This document shows positions 48,346-58,994 of a stretch of DNA of 64,000 nt, one piece after another; position 1 is the stretch's first letter; the number at the start of each line of letters is the position of its first letter. The DNA comes from Atherix ibis (Eukaryota > Arthropoda > Insecta > Diptera > Athericidae). The stretch covers positions 48,125,920 to 48,189,919 of the forward strand of contig OY282606.1 of assembly GCA_958298945.1 (NCBI GenBank). The letters run 5' to 3'. A program made the position numbers and the translations under genes. The notes under the pieces are model-generated. The model worked only from the letters and a program-made list of their open reading frames with translations. It did no database searches and had not been told where the DNA came from.

Positions 48346-48403
48346 TTATTAACTAAAATTTTTTGTAGTAGTCAAAACTTAACATAAAAAATAACAATAA
48401 CTA

Positions 48404-49681
48404 CGAGGGTCGTTCAATAAGTCCTTAGAAAAAGATGGAAAAAAAACTGTTTTTAAAAAAAAAAAATTTTATTTTTCAACATAATCTCCTTTTAGCTCTA
48501 TACACTTTTCCAACCGTTTTTCCAAAATTTTTATCCCGTCCAAAAAATAGGATTTCGGAAGTTCTGCAAAATACTCATCCGTTTGAGCAATGACGTCCTC
48601 GTTGGAAGTGAACCGTCGTCCGCCAAGCCATTTCTTCAGATTGGGGAAAAGAAAATAGTCACTTGGGGTCAAATCTGGTGAATAAGCGGGATGCTACAAC
48701 AATTCCATTCTCAATTCCACAATTTTGGCCATGGAAACAGCGCAGGTGTGCACACGCGCATTGTCCTGATGCAAGAGGATTTTTTTCTTCTTCAGATGGG
48801 GGCGTTTCTCTTTGATTTCCTCGCTCAACCGTTACAATAACGCCGCGTAATACGCTCCTGTTATTGTTTTTCCTTTTTCCAAGTAGTCGATAAAAATGAT
48901 GCCCTGCGAATCCCAAAAGACCGTGGCCGTCACCTTGCCGGCCGATGGCACAGTTTTTGCCTTCTTCGGAGCCCGTTCACCCTTGAAAATCCACTGTGAT
49001 GACTGTCTCTTCGTTTCTGGAGTGTAGTAGTGTATCCAGGTTTCGTCCACAGTGACATATCGACGAAGGAATTCGGCAGGATTGCGATGACAGAGTGCCA
49101 ACATAGCCTCAGAGTCCACTACACGATTGCGCTTATTCTCCTCTGAGAGCAAACGCGGCACCCATCTTGCCGAAATTTTTTTCACAGACAATTTTCCATG
49201 CAAAATTGAAGCGACTGTACCTTGTGATATGCCCGTGGCCTGAACTAATTCGCGCACTATAATTCGCCAGTCGTTCAAAATCAGATCGTGGATTTTGTCG
49301 ATGATTTCAGGAGTAGACACCTCAACTGGGCGTCCTGAACGATGTTCATCTTTTGTGGATGAACGGCCACGTTTAAATTCATTCACCCAATTGTAAACCG
49401 TCGCAAACACAGGTGAAGATGTGCCATGAACTGCATCCAACACGGCTTTGATTTCTTTCGGGCTTAAGCCTTTCAAATGGAGATGTTTGATGACAGCCCT
49501 AAACTCGCTTTTTTCCATTGTTATGCACAAATAAATGTCGTTAACTTTAATCGACGATAGAAATTGACCTACGCTATGGATGGAGCTGATATTTTGACAG
49601 CTTTCCTGTCGTCTTACAAAAAAAAATCTTTACCGACACTACGAGCGCAATTTCTCGGATTTTCTAAGGACTTATTGAACG
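48404..49681 (-). mobile_element. Mariner type 1, copy C
   Basis: About 1278 bp on the minus strand. The right-hand (5') terminal repeat stops after GGACTTATTGAACG and lacks the outermost bases (ACCCTCG), so there is no TA duplication on that side. The left-hand (3') terminal repeat is complete with TA at 48402-48403. The 5' leader has the palindromic GACAGGAAAGCTGTC shared with copy B. Confidence 0.9.
48469..49518 (-). pseudogene. Mariner transposase with two nonsense changes (copy C)
   Basis: The best-preserved transposase in the window. It begins at the ATG at 49518 (MEKSEFRAVIKHLHLKGLSP). The paired helix-turn-helix part, RSGRPVEVSTPEI, then WVPRLLSEENKRNRV and the first catalytic Asp in VTVDETWIHYYTPETK are intact. 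GKTITGAYYAALL is followed by TAA where copy A has CAA (48833-48835). The second catalytic segment LLHQDNARVHTC follows in the same frame. A TAG replaces the CAG after MELL, then the third segment PSDYFLFPNLKKW, and the normal stop after YVEK at 48469-48471. No frameshift was found. The length without the stops would be about 349 codons, usual for mariner. Confidence 0.9.
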
Positions 49682-50483
49682 TTTACATCTTCTCTACGCG
49701 GGATTTGCTTAAAATATTATTACTAGTTAATTTCAAATAATTATTAAATTACCAACTAACCTCACCCAGTTTTCAGTTACTCCAAGTAGAAAAATGCTAG
49801 TTAAAGTTCACATACTCAAAAATTACTCAAAAGACAATTTGTAGACAAATCAGATTGTTTACACGTATAAACGCAAAAATCACATTGTCTTTTTATGAGG
49901 ATTGCCACAATTTCCTCAAAACCATTTCAGTGCTAAGTCATGCAAAACATCTTAAGTATTACAGACTACGTTACGGTAGATAAAAATTACTAGAAAAATG
50001 ATCACGTGCAAAAAAAGTATAAATTACGTTTGTGGTTTAGCAAAGGTAAAAATGAAAAATAAAAGTACTATAAAAAATAGATGTTGACAACACTAGAACT
50101 ATTTTTGTTCGTAAATTTAATTTAATATGACCACAAAGATATGAGATGCATTGAGTAATCAGACTTAATCGGACTCAGCCATATTGGCTGCTCCATATTT
50201 ATTTACACAATTTGTAATGCAATCAACAATTGAAATTTTATTATAAAAACAATAGTACGGGGGGATTTGTTGCCGTATTTTTTCTATCTACAATAGAATA
50301 ATCGGCAAAAAAACAGATTTTCCGAACACTAACGACACTAAACAGAATAGAATTTTTCACTGTAGATTTTTTATTGAAATCATTTTACTTTGGCTATCGA
50401 TATTGATTGAATTTTATAATAACGTTTTTTAATTAAATATTAAATAGTTTATTATTAATTAGAATTTATTTTGATTTTTACAG
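49682..50483. other. End of intron 2, AT-rich
   Basis: Nothing recognised; the acceptor of exon 3 (TTTTTACAG) ends it. Confidence 0.4.
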
Positions 50484-50606
50484 ATGGTTTACCGTGGGTG
50501 CCTCACAATTGCTATGTTGGTGACCACTATTTGCCATCGGTTGGTTCGTGTTTTCAGTACATGGACATTAAGGAATGCTGCTGCGATCGTTATATTGCCA
50601 ATAAAT
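50484..50606 (+). CDS. Cysteine-rich secreted protein, exon 3 of 4
   Basis: Residues 110-150: DGLPWVPHNCYVGDHYLP, SVGSCFQYMDIKECCCDRYI, ANK. Five cysteines (119, 132, 141-143), including a CCC run. Acceptor TTTTTACAG and donor AAAT|GTAAGA; the exon begins and ends in phase 1, joining exon 2 with a GAT codon. Codon use is clearly less AT-biased than the flanks. The long distance from exon 2 (17.3 kb) is filled by transposons. Confidence 0.78.
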
Positions 50607-50609
50607 GTA

Positions 50610-51250
50610 AGACTTTCTTTTAGTGTGTAGTAAAATAATTTTTAAAATATAATATTAAAAAATACTTAGTGGCAGATATTTTGTTATCATAGAAAATAAC
50701 AGAAAATATCGTCTTGATTTGAAATGTGAATAATTACAATGTTTTCAAGCCAGTATAGATTAATGTCCGGAACGTAATTTTTAATTTTTTATAGAAAAAT
50801 TTTATAAGCTTGTTGTCCATATACTAAATAAAATTTTGGAAATTTTTCGGATATACAATAGTAACTAAATTGTGCAGTAGGGAAAATTTTGTTTGACGAT
50901 TTCTTACTTAGCTCCTTCTGAAGAAAGGTATTACTTAAGAATCTTATAAAACTTTTACTACTCAAAAAGAATTAAAAACTTATTTATCAATTAGAAAGTA
51001 TAGCCTTTTCCACTTTATAAAAACTTAATTTTTAATATACAATTTGTTTAAAAAAATGTTAAAGAAATTCAATCTCAATTGAAGAAGCGCCACTTCATTC
51101 TCAATTTTGTTCCATAAAATCATTGCTCATTTGACACACAAAAAAACGTTTTCTTCTTAATAATATTAAATATTACAAAAAATTTAAAGTTCTTTATGTA
51201 ATTTCTAGTAACATTCGTACTAGCTATACGAGAAGTATTTAGCTACAACT
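50610..51250. other. Start of intron 3, AT-rich
   Basis: Nothing recognised. Confidence 0.4.
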
Positions 51251-51251
51251 A

Positions 51252-52351
51252 TTGGGTATAAGGGAAAGTTCTGTCTTTTTTTTTAAAGAAAAAACTAAAT
51301 TTTTTTTTCAATTTTTATTCAAAAATTAATCCAAAATATAATTTTTTTTATTAGTTATATTTGTCTGCCAGCGTTCTGGCAGCTTATCCAACCCCCTGGA
51401 AAAGAAGTCCTCATTTTTGGACGCCATTTGTACACCCTTATAATTTATATATTCATTTCCATCAAGAATGTTTTGCAGCGATCTGAACAGATAATAGTCA
51501 GATGGTGCAATATCTGAAGAATATGCTGGCTGAGGTAGAGTTTCCCAACCCAACTCTGCAATTTTTTGTACGGTTTTTCTTTCCACGTGCGGTCTAGCGT
51601 TGTCATGATGAAGAATTACACGCTTTCTGTTGGCCAAATATGGACGTTTACGTTGAATTTTTTTATTCAAAATATCAAGTTGCGAACAGTAACGATCGGC
51701 ATCGACCGTATAATTTTCTTTCAGCAACTCATAGTGGACAATACCCATCCGATCCCACTAACAACACAAGTTGCACGCCAGCTTTGGATGTGATCGGTGG
51801 TGTCTCCCCTTTGTAAATATATGCCCTTTTTCTTACCACTTGTTTATAAACTATTCACTTTGCATGACCAGTCATTAAGCGGTCCAAAAACGGTTCCGTT
51901 CTGTGACGAGCAAGATTTGAAGAACATATTGAAATTCGATCCATTAAATTTTTTTCGCTTTATTCGAGTGGCACCCAAACAGAGAGTTTGGACAAAAAAC
52001 CAAGCCTTTTAATGTGCTCTATAGCAGAAGTATGATGAATTCCAAGCTTGAAGGCCACTTCTTATCATAGTGCGTAGCACTTCGTCATTGACATCTGATG
52101 GCCTACTTGATCTGGGTTCACCTTTCAAGGAAAAATCACCCGAGCGAAATTTCGCAAACCATCTCTGGCATGTTCCAGCTGTTACTGCGTCTTCTCCAAA
52201 TACGTCAAACAAGTTTTTTTTGCCTCATGTTAATTGTTTTAAAAGTTTAAAAAAAAAATTAATCAAACAGTAATCTAACGGTTTAAATCGATTTCAGTCG
52301 AATCAGAATTCTCGCTAAGAATCGACAACGAAATTTTTCCCTTACACCCAA
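51252..52351 (-). mobile_element. Mariner type 5, decayed, both ends kept
   Basis: 1100 bp. The left end TTGGGTATAAGGGAAAG and the right end (complement TTGGGTGTAAGGGAAAA) are inverted repeats. TA lies at 51250-51251 and 52352-52353. Confidence 0.82.
51328..52212 (-). pseudogene. DD34D mariner transposase relic (type 5)
   Basis: Minus strand: MFDVFGEDAVTAGTCQRWFA, KFRSGDFSLKGEPRSSRPSD, then, after frame changes, WVPLE and LNDW. The first catalytic region reads MTGHAK where TGDEK is usual, so the Asp codon is now His, followed by a stop. From 51748 down the frame is open for 140 codons: MGIVHYELLKENYTVDADRY, LHHDNARPHVERK (second Asp), IAPSDYYLFRSL (third Asp, 34 residues on) and a C-terminus LPERWQTNITNK. 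Confidence 0.8.
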
Positions 52352-52354
52352 TAA

Positions 52355-52440
52355 ATGGTAGCCCGGCTATATCACTAACTGGACTCGAACTCAAGATTAT
52401 TGCGATCTAGATGGAGACGTTGTAGTATCGATTTTTTTCT
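52355..52440 (-). mobile_element. tRNA-like SINE fragment, family B (diverged)
   Basis: Minus strand: CTTGAGTTCGAGTCC (B-box-like) followed by AGTTAGTGATATAGCCGGGC. The same B-box plus AGTTAATAACATAGC occurs at 53478-53570. It directly abuts the type 5 mariner end. Confidence 0.45.
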
Positions 52441-52819
52441 ATACATTTTACGATAATAAAAAAATTAAATGGACTCAATAACCACATTGAAATTCTAGGT
52501 GCAGAAACTATTTGCAATCCGAAATGGGCACACCGCTTTTATGCAAGAATATTATTTCTGCAACCATTCTGATCCACTTTGCCTTTCCTCTGATTTTTAA
52601 ATAATAACTACATATCTAGTCAAAAGAATACCCACTTATAACAAAATGCCAATCCTGTAGTATTGTTTTTATTGTGTAGCTTCCAGAAAGTTCCAGTCAG
52701 ATTTATTTATAATTGGAATAGCCTTTCTAACTATCCCCACTAAAAAATATCTCACAATTATAGGTAAATGCTTCCACATCGATTTCCTGACTTTACTTCC
52801 GCAGCTAGATTGGGAGCCA

Positions 52820-53695
52820 CGGTTGGGAGCGGCGTTGAGAACATCTGCGTCTCCAGATAGTGTTAAAAAGGCAAGTACCAAACCATCCATCTACAGAAAA
52901 CCTTTTCTCAAACAATTGGATGGGCTCGAAGAATGTTTATCTCTGTTCACGGATGCGTCTAGTGACCTCAATACTACTTCTTTTACCGATATTGAGGTCA
53001 GTAATGCCCAAATTTGTGCTCTTCATTGTTGGATCTTTCCGTACAGAGTGGCTCCATTCTATTATAGACAACCGGTTTTTCCAATCATCGCAACATCATA
53101 ATTAATAACAAATAGCTGAGCAGCCCTTATAGGTATTCAAAGCCAATTTAATGATCCTGAACTCAACAACGAGATTTGACATAACCTACTCAAAAATAGG
53201 AGTGTTGAGTTGCTTTAGGTGCTGGGGCATGTTAGAAAAATGCGAATTGACCATACCGATCAATAAGCTGGTAAAACTTTCCACAAATATTGAGCGAATA
53301 TCAGCAGAACCGCAATATCTTACCGATTATGATGCCGCACATTAGTGAGCTTATAGATTCAACAATTTCATTTTTAAGTCCACTTTTCATTTTTTTTTTA
53401 TTGTATAAATTCATTTTTACTAATATTCGTACTGAATTATAAATTCATGGCGTCATGACAACTCAATAAATTTGATGACAACTAAAGGCCACACCAGCTA
53501 TGTTATTAACTGTATTCAAACACAGGACCCTTGCGTACTTAACGCAGATATTCCGAATGTTCCCAAATAAGGCCACTCCTCTGCACAGAATTTAACGAAG
53601 ACCATCTTCGCTTGGAGTCGACAAACGGTCTCATGGTTGTGGTGCTATAAGGAGGCTCCTGCCTTATGTCTAAAAAAAAACCTTATATGCAAACA
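52820..53695 (+). mobile_element. LINE relic with RNase H remains and 3' tail
   Basis: LFTDASSDLNTTSF at about 52945 is a degraded RNase H first motif (FTDGS). SVELLXVLGHVRKM near 53205-53235 (X is a stop) matches LxWVPGHVxxxG. The tail CTCATGGTTGTGGTGCTATA, GGCTCCTGCCTTATGTC and CCTTATATG ends near 53695. A family B SINE lies inside at 53478-53570. Confidence 0.55.
53478..53570 (-). mobile_element. tRNA-like SINE fragment, family B
   Basis: Minus strand: CATTCGGAATATCTGCGTTA, AGTACGCAAGGGTCCTGTG, TTTGAATACAG, TTAATAACATAGC. The TGCG...CGCA stem-loop and B-box positions match the copy at 22955-23025. Confidence 0.5.
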
Positions 53696-53699
53696 AAGA

Positions 53700-54830
53700 A
53701 GACTATTTTTTTATAATATCATAAAAGAATAACATTTTAAGAATACTATTTTTATCAAACCGGAAAAGGATTTCCGATAAAACACGATTGAATTTTTTAT
53801 ATAGACAATTAATGGCAGTTTGTATGTGTATATTTACCACTTTGATCTGAATGGAAATACTTTCTAGCACTTCCAATATTACCGCAATTAACATTCTATT
53901 GACCTATGAATAATAATTAAATCAGGAGAAAATAATTCTAACACAATACAATTTTTTTAAAATGGGTCCAACTACAACTACTTAAAATTAAACCAAAAAT
54001 GAACCATACACAAGTATTATTTGAACAAAATTCAATAATATTTTCTCTAGCAAAACGCAAAGAAATTCGAATAGAAATAAATTCAAAGAAAATTGAGTAA
54101 ATAAAAAGTCCCCGGAAATAAAAATGGACAGAAGCACGATTCGATGAATTTTAATCAACGTTAACAGGTCATCGTTTTAATATTTTCCGAATAAATTATA
54201 GCTCGTCTAAAAATACTGGCTATAATTTTTGTTAGTCTCTTTTGTATTATACAATTTTTTCTATTCATAATTTTCATTAATTAAAAAACTAAAAGTTGAC
54301 ATAATTATTAAGATTTAAGAGCTCAAACAGAAAATGATTATTATGAGCATTTTTAAATTTACATACTTCTTTACTCCAGAAGTATTTTTTTTAGTGCTAT
54401 TTATTCACTTCCAGTTTATTGTCGTATTTGCTTTATCGTTTCTTTGGAACTGTCTGTAAGATTACTTCACCTTCATTTCGAAAAGAATTATGATTTCAAA
54501 GAGTTCTCTTGTCATATGGAAAATTAGATATTATCCGTGCTGAAGAAAATGGAAGAACAGCTGAGACGATGAGAATGACCCAATTTTGAGACTATTTAGA
54601 AGGGCTACTAGCAGAAACTGAAGATTACACTTAATTGCAGCGGGACTCATGAATCAAATTCAGTTACCAATAATTTGATATAACTTGTCAAACATGAAGG
54701 CGACCTTTCCCAAAATTGAGTAAAGACATGCTAAGTGAATCTAAACAATTACTTACATATGTGAAGAGTCCATCTTATTATCTATTTTGGTCGAATTCCA
54801 GGAGGTTATCAAGTGAAACGCCTAACACAT
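53700..54830. other. Intron 3, AT-rich, no gene recognised
   Basis: 54430-54830 is less AT-rich and may belong with the unrecognised open segments that follow. Confidence 0.35.
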
Positions 54831-54839
54831 CTCCATGTT

Positions 54840-55318
54840 TATAATTAGATCCACGGTTTCGACTAGAAACACCAAATACGATCTCGTTGATTACGAATAT
54901 TATTAGTGCTCCACTATATGTACTCGTTCAGACATTGATGGATTCCTATCGACTAGTCGACTATCTCCGCACTTTTCCTCTCGAAAATTTTTCATCTTAA
55001 GATTCTTCGTGGTCTTTTAAGAAAAACTTTTCGATTTTTTTTTATTAAAATTAAACACGTAACAGTGTCGGATTGATTAACCTTGAAAAATTATCTGCTC
55101 ATTGATTCAAAACTAGAACGCCTTGTGGATTGGTAGTCAATTGGAACGCAATCGATAAAATGTACAGAAAAAAATTTATGCAAATCGTAATCGAATCGAT
55201 CGTGCCTTGCATAATCAAAATCGATGACGCGTTATTATGGAATGATTTGGATTTGTTTGACGTTATCGATTGTGCTTGCAATATTAATTATTTATTAATT
55301 CAAATGCGTATGTATTAA
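54840..55318 (+). other. Two neighbouring unrecognised open segments
   Basis: 54845-55000 encodes LDPRFRLETPNTISLITNII, then SAPLYVLVQTLMDSYRLVDY and LRTFP, ending in a stop. 55106-55318 encodes FKTRTPCGLVVNWNAIDKMY, MQIVIESIVPCIIKIDDALL, then WNDLDLFDVIDCACN. Both have a base composition unlike their AT-rich flanks. The second ends near GTATGT, a possible donor, and CACGTAACAG at 55052-55068 is a possible acceptor. The family is unknown. It could be the relic of a lost gene or transposon, or a real exon of another transcript. Confidence 0.25.
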
Positions 55319-55808
55319 AAAAAAAAACAATATAATTTATTTTATAAACCTATTAAAATTTGAAAATATAATAAAAAGTTTGGAAAACGAAAGTAAAATA
55401 ATTTTTACATAAATCTAGGAAGCGATGATCCTGAGACGATACTTATAGTGATATCATAGAAAATATTTATATAATATCTGAACAGGTTTTTCATATTCAT
55501 AGAGAAGGTTTCTTCCAAAAGCATATCCTTAAGATTTGAGTTACAAAAATTTTTATTACCAAACTAATACAAAGAATTCAAAAATTTTGGAATTAATTTT
55601 TAACTATTGTTGGCGATTTTATTAATTAATTTACTGGCCGATTAAAATTTGTTTTATTAATTGATTGTAAGTATATTTTGCTACTACCAAGAATACTTAT
55701 CAATGATAGAGATCGTGAGCGGATATTTTTCCTGAGATACTTTATACCAAGGGTTCCAAAACTTTAAAGCAACGGGAGCCACTTTTTAGAAATGCAATTA
55801 AAAGCAAC

Positions 55809-57244
55809 GCATCCTATAATCGCAAAAGCCTGGACACAATGCCACTTCCCGGACAGCTGGAAAGAAGGAGTAATTATCACCATCCCGAAGAAAGGTGACC
55901 TTGGCGATTGCAAAAACTGGAGGGGAATCACTCTGCTGAACACCATCCAGAAACTAATCGCATCAATCATCCTGACTCGCATCACTCCAACAGTGGAAAG
56001 TGCCCTCCGCAACGAGCAGTCTGGCTTTAGACCAAACCGCTCCTGTATTGATCACATCAACAGCCTAAGAATGATCATTGAACAGTCGAACGAATGGAAC
56101 AGCCCGCTCTATCTTCTCTTCGTTGACTTCGAAAGAGCCTTCGACATGATTTCTCGCGACGCCATCTGGAGTGCTCTGGATGAATTAGGCATCCCGCAGG
56201 CCATCATCGATCTCATCCGAGAACTATACCGCGAGGCCCCGTATAGAGTGCGTGTCAAAGGACGAAACCGCGATACATTCAACATCTCGAGAGGAGTCAG
56301 GCAGGGTTGCGTAATCTCGCCTATCCTCTTCATAATCGCCCTAGACCTAGTCCTTCAACGCACTAACAACACAGCCAGCAATGGTATCCAGTGGACACTG
56401 CGTGAGAAGCTCCACGACCTGGACTACGCCGACGACATATGCCTCATGTCCCACGCCTTCAGCGGCATTCAGGAGAGGCTGAATGCTCTGGCCTCCAACG
56501 CCGAAGAATTTGGGATGAGAATCAACATCAAGAAGACCAAATTGATGCGTATCGGCGCCACCTGCGAGAGACCCTTGATGCTACGCGGTACCCAAGTTGA
56601 AGATGTCGAAAAGTTCTGTTACCTTGGCAGCATGCTCAGCAAGGATGGTGGAACTGAAATAGACATCCAAACGCGCATCAACAAGGCGCGACAAGCGTAT
56701 ACCTCACTGGGGAACGTGTGGCGTTCCAATCACCTCTCCATAGCACTCAAACTTCGAATATTCAACTCAAACGTCAAGCCAGTCCTGCTGTACGGCTGCG
56801 AAACATGGAAAGTAACATACAGCACGACTCGTAAGCCTCAGGCATTTATGAACTGATGCTTGAGGCGTATAAGCAAGATCTTCTGGCCGAACTGGATAAC
56901 GAACGATGAGCTGCTTGTTCTCACGAAGCAAATACCCCTGCTAGATAACATCAAACGCAGGAAATGGAGTTGGATTGGCCACACCTTGCGAAAACCACCT
57001 ACGGACATAGCAAGGATGGCACTAGATTGGAACCCACAGGGCAATCGCAGCAGAGGACGTCCAAGGACCACTTGGAGAAGATCAGTCGAGCGCGAACACC
57101 AACAAACTGGCAAATCATGGTCGGAAATAAAAAGCCTAGCTCAAGACAGAAGCAGATGGAGAGAATTCGCAGAGTCTCTAGTGCCGCTATATGCTCCATA
57201 ACATAGAAATGAAAACCTGTCAAATAAAAAATAAAAAAATAAAA
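55809..57244 (+). mobile_element. 5'-truncated LINE with target-site duplication
   Basis: The insertion carries the reverse transcriptase, C-terminal domain and 3' end, finishing CAAATAAAAAATAAAAAAAT. AATTAAAAGCAAC stands at 55796-55808 and again at 57245-57257 (13 bp). The insertion is 1436 bp. It lies in the hAT-like element. Its last codons (LVPLYAP) and 3' end (CGCTATATGCTCCATA, ACCTGTCAAATAAAAAAT) are shared with the composite element at 58187-59013. Confidence 0.85.
55810..57201 (+). pseudogene. LINE reverse transcriptase, one nonsense change
   Basis: RT motifs in order: PDSWKEGVIITIPKKG, NWRGITLLNTIQKLIA, NEQSGFRPNRSCIDHI, LLFVDFERAFDMIS, GVRQGCVISPILFI, LDYADDICLMS (catalytic YADD), FGMRINIKKTKLM, FCYLGSMLSKDGGTEI, YGCETWK. 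A single TGA at 56854-56856 stands where an Arg is expected (N-stop-CLRRI). The same frame then continues 114 codons: RRKWSWIGHTLRKPPTDIAR, WNPQGNRSRGRPRTTWRR, RWREFAESLVPLYAP. The 5' part, including the endonuclease, is missing by truncation. The sequence is of the EN-type LINEs (RTE/CR1-like; clade not certain). Little decay, so the family was active recently. Confidence 0.88.
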
Positions 57245-57759
57245 AATTAAAAGCAACCCACTTTATCTTTGGCGCTTTGTTAATATATAAATTGAAGATC
57301 TAGTCGCGATCTACCAGTTTGGAAAACGCGGCTCTATTTACTTTAAGGCGAACGTTTTTGAAGAATTTTAAAATTTTTTTAAACTTTTTATCCTTAGCAC
57401 AAAAAAATATAATTTCTAATATATATTTTTTTTCTAAAAATAAAAGAATTCTTAGAAAAAATATAAATTTAAAAATTAAATATTTTTTCTAAGGGAATAT
57501 ATTTAAAAAAAAACACTTACTTACTGCAAAACCCAGCGTTAAATATTCTTTAAAAAAAACCCACACTGAGTACATAGTTATTACAGTGGCTTAACTTATA
57601 TTAAGTTGAGTAAAAAGTAATTTCGTATTTCGGTACTAGTTATCAGCGATCGCGACTTGTTTGTATCCAACTTCCGAAAGATCTATTTAGTGTTTAATTT
57701 TATCCGTTCTTTCAAAGAGAACAATAAATAGTATTATCATTGTTTAATACTTTTTTCTT

Positions 57760-58075
57760 TTTGAAAAGCCAAAAATGTTGCACAGATTACGAAAATGCTA
57801 CGTGCTGCTTTTAGAGACAGCGCTGTTAGAAAAGGTGCCTATTGAAAGGAGTTGGCAAAATTTAATGCTGTAGATACGACAGGTGATGCTGGAAAAGATT
57901 CTGGTAGGCCTTTCGTAGTTGTTAGTAAAGATAATAAGGCTGTCAAGCTGGCTGGAGAAACTCTCCGTCAACCAGTGCTCACAGTTATGACAAACCAACC
58001 TCGCCACACGCAGACACGAAGACAGATTAGGCAAATTATTTTTATAATAAACCAGTCTATTTAAAATCTCTGTAA
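57760..58075 (+). other. Unrecognised open segment
   Basis: In one frame, broken by a single stop near 57844: NVAQITKMLRAAFRDSAVRK, GAY, stop, KELAKFNAVDTTGDAGKD, SGRPFVVVSKDNKAVKLAGE, TLRQPVLTVMTNQP. Composition is far from that of the AT-rich flanks and reads like real protein. The family is not recognised. It may be a transposon protein fragment or a retropseudogene. Confidence 0.3.
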
Positions 58076-58319
58076 AATTTCCGGGCACGGAAGCTCGTTA
58101 AAATCAAAATAGGACATATTGTTCTAATCTATGATTTTTTTGACATTCATGCTTTATGTCGATCCTGTGGCTGTCAATTCATCATTTTTTTTAATTTTTT
58201 ATTTGACAGGTTTCATTTCTACATTATACATTATGACACATATACACATAGTCATGAGACACAGTCGCTCCTATGGAGCATATAGCGGCACAGAGAACAC
58301 ACGTCTCTAGTTGGTGGTA

Positions 58320-58829
58320 GAAGGCTTCTTTTTGTTGGCGTCATCATCTACTTCGGTTGGGGCACTGCACGATGGTGATCTTTCGGAACTTCGAGTGGAG
58401 ACTGGCTTTCAGAAGGCGGTCGGAGACCGGTTTGTAGCCCATGAGAGATCTTTTTTTGCGTTGGCCGATAGGATCAATCCGACTCCACAGTGGTGGCCGC
58501 TGTCGTTGCCGCTGTAGATGAAGTGTTCACCCGTCTGCGTTGTGAGGGCTCCCTTGATGTTTCCACCTTGTCTCGGAGATTCCCAGGATGTCGAGGTTGT
58601 AAGCGTTTTTTTTTGGGAGAGAGTCCCGCACGTTCCAGGTACCTATTCGGGCTGTTCGATGAAAAACAGATGAGTTTTTTGCCTGAGGTACGGTCCGGTT
58701 GATTCTTCTTGTGCTGTTTCTTGATAAGGTGGTTTTTATAGCTTGCGGCTTACCAGGCCACCGAAGTAACCTCCAGTGACGTTGGGGGACGCTACGGACT
58801 ACATATAAGGCTTGTAGTCGGCCTCTCAC
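58320..58829 (-). pseudogene. LINE apurinic-like endonuclease fragment
   Basis: Minus strand: IGTWNVRDSLPKKNAYNLDI, LGISETRWKHQGSP give the N-terminal Asn (TWNVR) and Glu (SETRW) of AP-type endonucleases. GHHCGVGLILSANAKKDLSW, LHSKFRKITIVQCPTEVDDD correspond to the middle of the domain (GVGFxxxxxxK, IxVxQxYAPT). Its C-terminal half, with the second catalytic His, is deleted. The reading frame needs at least one shift near 58525. It probably represents the 5' part missing from the LINE at 55809-57244, because both end in the same 3' sequence. Confidence 0.75.
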
Positions 58830-58849
58830 CCCGGCACCATGCCGAGATG

Positions 58850-58920
58850 GCGGCAGCGGGAATCGAACCCTCTACCTACCGAGTGTGAGTCGGTCGACAC
58901 ACACACGGTTAAACCTGCGG
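58850..58920 (-). other. tRNA-like segment in the composite head
   Basis: Minus strand: a 5-bp stem ACCGA/TCGGT encloses CTCACAC (anticodon CAC, as in tRNA-Val). Then comes a T-arm with the B-box GGTTCGATTCC (near 58856-58868). The D-arm and A-box are not recognisable. Not a functional tRNA gene. Confidence 0.55.
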
Positions 58921-58994
58921 CACGCGGTGTTCCCAAGCGGTCACCCATCCAAGTACTAACCACGCCCCAGTCCTGCTTAACTTCGATGATCGGC
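58919..58994 (-). other. 5S rRNA-like segment with internal promoter boxes
   Basis: Minus strand: GATCATCGAAGTTAAGCAGG (box A region), GGGGCGTGGTTAGTACTTGG, ATGGGTGACCGCTTGGGAAC (box C region), ACCGCGTGCCG. This matches the internal half of animal 5S rRNA almost base for base, but the first third of 5S and its 3' end are missing. It is a retroposon head, not a 5S gene. Confidence 0.85.

Larger units (their letters stand above)
55749..57333. mobile_element. hAT-like non-autonomous element, split by a LINE
   Basis: Left part 55749-55808 begins CAAGGGTTCCAAAACTTTAA and right part 57245-57333 ends GATCTACCAGTTTGGAAAAC, GCGG. The ends resemble hAT terminal repeats (CAGGGGTTCCCAAAC). Removing the LINE leaves about 140 bp. 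An 8-bp duplication could not be confirmed. Confidence 0.4.

Noticed and set aside
58850..58994. Possible 5S rRNA and tRNA genes
   Set aside because: Both are partial and lie inside a retroposon bounded by a target-site duplication.
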